DNA of 17,219 nucleotides from CAZEAN01 sp964510225. GTDB taxonomy: Bacteria; Planctomycetota; Planctomycetia; Isosphaerales; Isosphaeraceae. Shown here piece after piece: positions 16,643-17,219 of the stretch. Each line of letters begins with the position of its first letter. The stretch's first letter is position 1. The notes under the pieces are model-generated. The model did not search any database and was not told the DNA's origin. It was given only the letters and a program-made list of their open reading frames with translations. The stretch lies in the NCBI GenBank assembly GCA_964510225.1, contig CAZEAN010000119.1, positions 1 through 17,219 on the forward strand. The letters run 5' to 3'. The position numbers and the translations under genes are program-made.

Positions 16643-17219
16643 ATATCCTCCGCGTCACCAACTTACGACGTCTTTCTGAGTTATAACACGCGTGACCATG
16701 CGGCCGCCGAACGGGTCCGGCAGCGGTTAAATGATGCTGGTCTGACCTGTTATATGGATCGCTTATATCTCATCCCCGGAACCCCTTGGCCCGTGGCTCT
16801 GGAACAGGCGCTGGGCCAGAGTAAGGCGGTCGCCGTTTTCCTCGGTCCCGGTGAGATGGGTCGTTGGCAGCAACGTGAGCAGCACCTGGCGCTTAACCGC
16901 CAAACGTGTACGAGATCACCTGTAATTCCCGTGCTCTTGCCTGGCTCAGACCCTCCCCTGGGATTCCTTGCGCTCAACACTTGGGTCGATCTACGGGGGA
17001 GGCTTGACGACGAGACTCAACTCAAGAAGCTGGCGAACGCCGTCCGAGGGCTCGCTCCTAGCGAGGAGGACACGCGGCGCCGGGCCGCAATGACGCACCT
17101 CGACGACCAAGCTCGCGCGTTGATTGCGTAGTTAGCCTCAGATCGCTTGCTGGTAACCAACGCCAACGAAACAAACAAGACCGTGGAATTCGCTCATGAG
17201 GCGTTGATTCGCCTGTGGA
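16643..17219 (+). pseudogene. Degraded TIR-nSTAND NTPase gene (3' end cut by window edge)
   Basis: From residue 8 the frame reads a full bacterial TIR domain: YDVFLSYNTRD, the loop LIPGTPWPVALEQAL, the strand AVAVFLGPGEMG, and RWQQREQHLAL with Trp75 and Glu79 at the spacing of the TIR NADase catalytic glutamate, then VIPVLLPG and a TWVDLRGRLDD-type segment. These details fit TIR domains fused to nSTAND1 NTPases, which are prokaryotic NLR-like immune or signalling proteins. Three defects are visible. The codon after a perfect AGGAGG is ATA, with no ATG, GTG or TTG before the first strand. The TIR domain runs straight into EEDTRRRAAMTHLDDQA, which resembles the end of nSTAND1, so the P-loop core is missing. 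TAG at 17129-17131 interrupts the frame, yet it resumes with DRLLVTN and VEFAHEALIRLW, the STAND C-terminal signature. ATG 16754 would lack the first strand and helix. Confidence 0.78.

Noticed and set aside
16614..16679. 21-codon frame from ATG 16614 overlapping the TIR start, considered as a leader peptide or true start
   Set aside because: It is in a different frame from the TIR domain, contains the AGGAGG within its codons and ends at 16677-16679; no sign of a regulatory leader.
16754..17131. Short TIR-region protein starting at ATG 16754 as an intact gene
   Set aside because: This start drops the first strand and helix of the TIR fold, which are clearly encoded just upstream, and there is no ribosome site at that ATG.

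Overview
The window looks like a chromosomal segment of a planctomycete (phylum Planctomycetota). The strongest sign is a neighbouring pair on the minus strand: a large secreted protein with planctomycete cytochrome C, DUF1549, LamG-like and DUF1553 regions, and a Tat-targeted DUF1501 protein. This pair is highly characteristic of, and greatly expanded in, planctomycetes. A secreted ThuA-domain protein, a leucine-rich-repeat protein and a small amidohydrolase also fit. Many genes lack a strong Shine-Dalgarno sequence, so several starts were chosen from signal peptides and family alignments rather than as the longest frame.

Layout. Positions 1-757 (minus) hold the N-terminal part of a ThuA-domain protein cut by the window edge. 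A gene-free divergent region (758-1358) with one promoter candidate follows. Positions 1359-6750 (plus) form a compact four-gene unit: prkA, a yeaH/yhbH-type VWA gene, a spoVR/ycgB gene and an unrecognised 160-residue gene overlapping the end of spoVR by 35 bp. A hairpin at 6774-6805 separates this unit from the convergent DUF1501 gene. Positions 6827-11443 (minus) hold the DUF1501 gene and the PSCyt1/DUF1549/DUF1553 gene, with a good sigma70-like promoter at 11548-11577. Positions 11612-13000 (minus) encode a secreted S41-type peptidase with an N-terminal Ig-like domain.

Further right, 13202-13728 (plus) is an unrecognised gene split by a one-base frameshift in a run of seven T. Next, all on the minus strand, come an amidohydrolase (13739-14614), a small four-helix membrane protein (14748-15188) and a secreted LRR protein (15477-16310). 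The window ends in 16643-17219 (plus), the degraded start of a TIR-nSTAND protein. It has a complete TIR domain with its catalytic glutamate, but an ATA triplet where the start codon should be. It appears to lack the whole NTPase core, and it has an in-frame TAG just before a recognisable STAND C-terminal motif.

How the genes work together. PrkA (AAA+/Ser protein kinase), YeaH and SpoVR are a widely conserved triad linked to stress, stationary phase or sporulation. Here they are probably co-transcribed with a fourth, overlapping gene that deserves attention as a possible lineage-specific partner. The DUF1501 and DUF1549/DUF1553 proteins probably act together outside the cytoplasm, but their substrate cannot be read from sequence. 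The two broken or apparently broken genes (13202-13728 and 16643-17219) are the least ordinary parts of the window. I did not find tRNA, rRNA, CRISPR arrays, insertion sequences or an intact multi-gene defence system.
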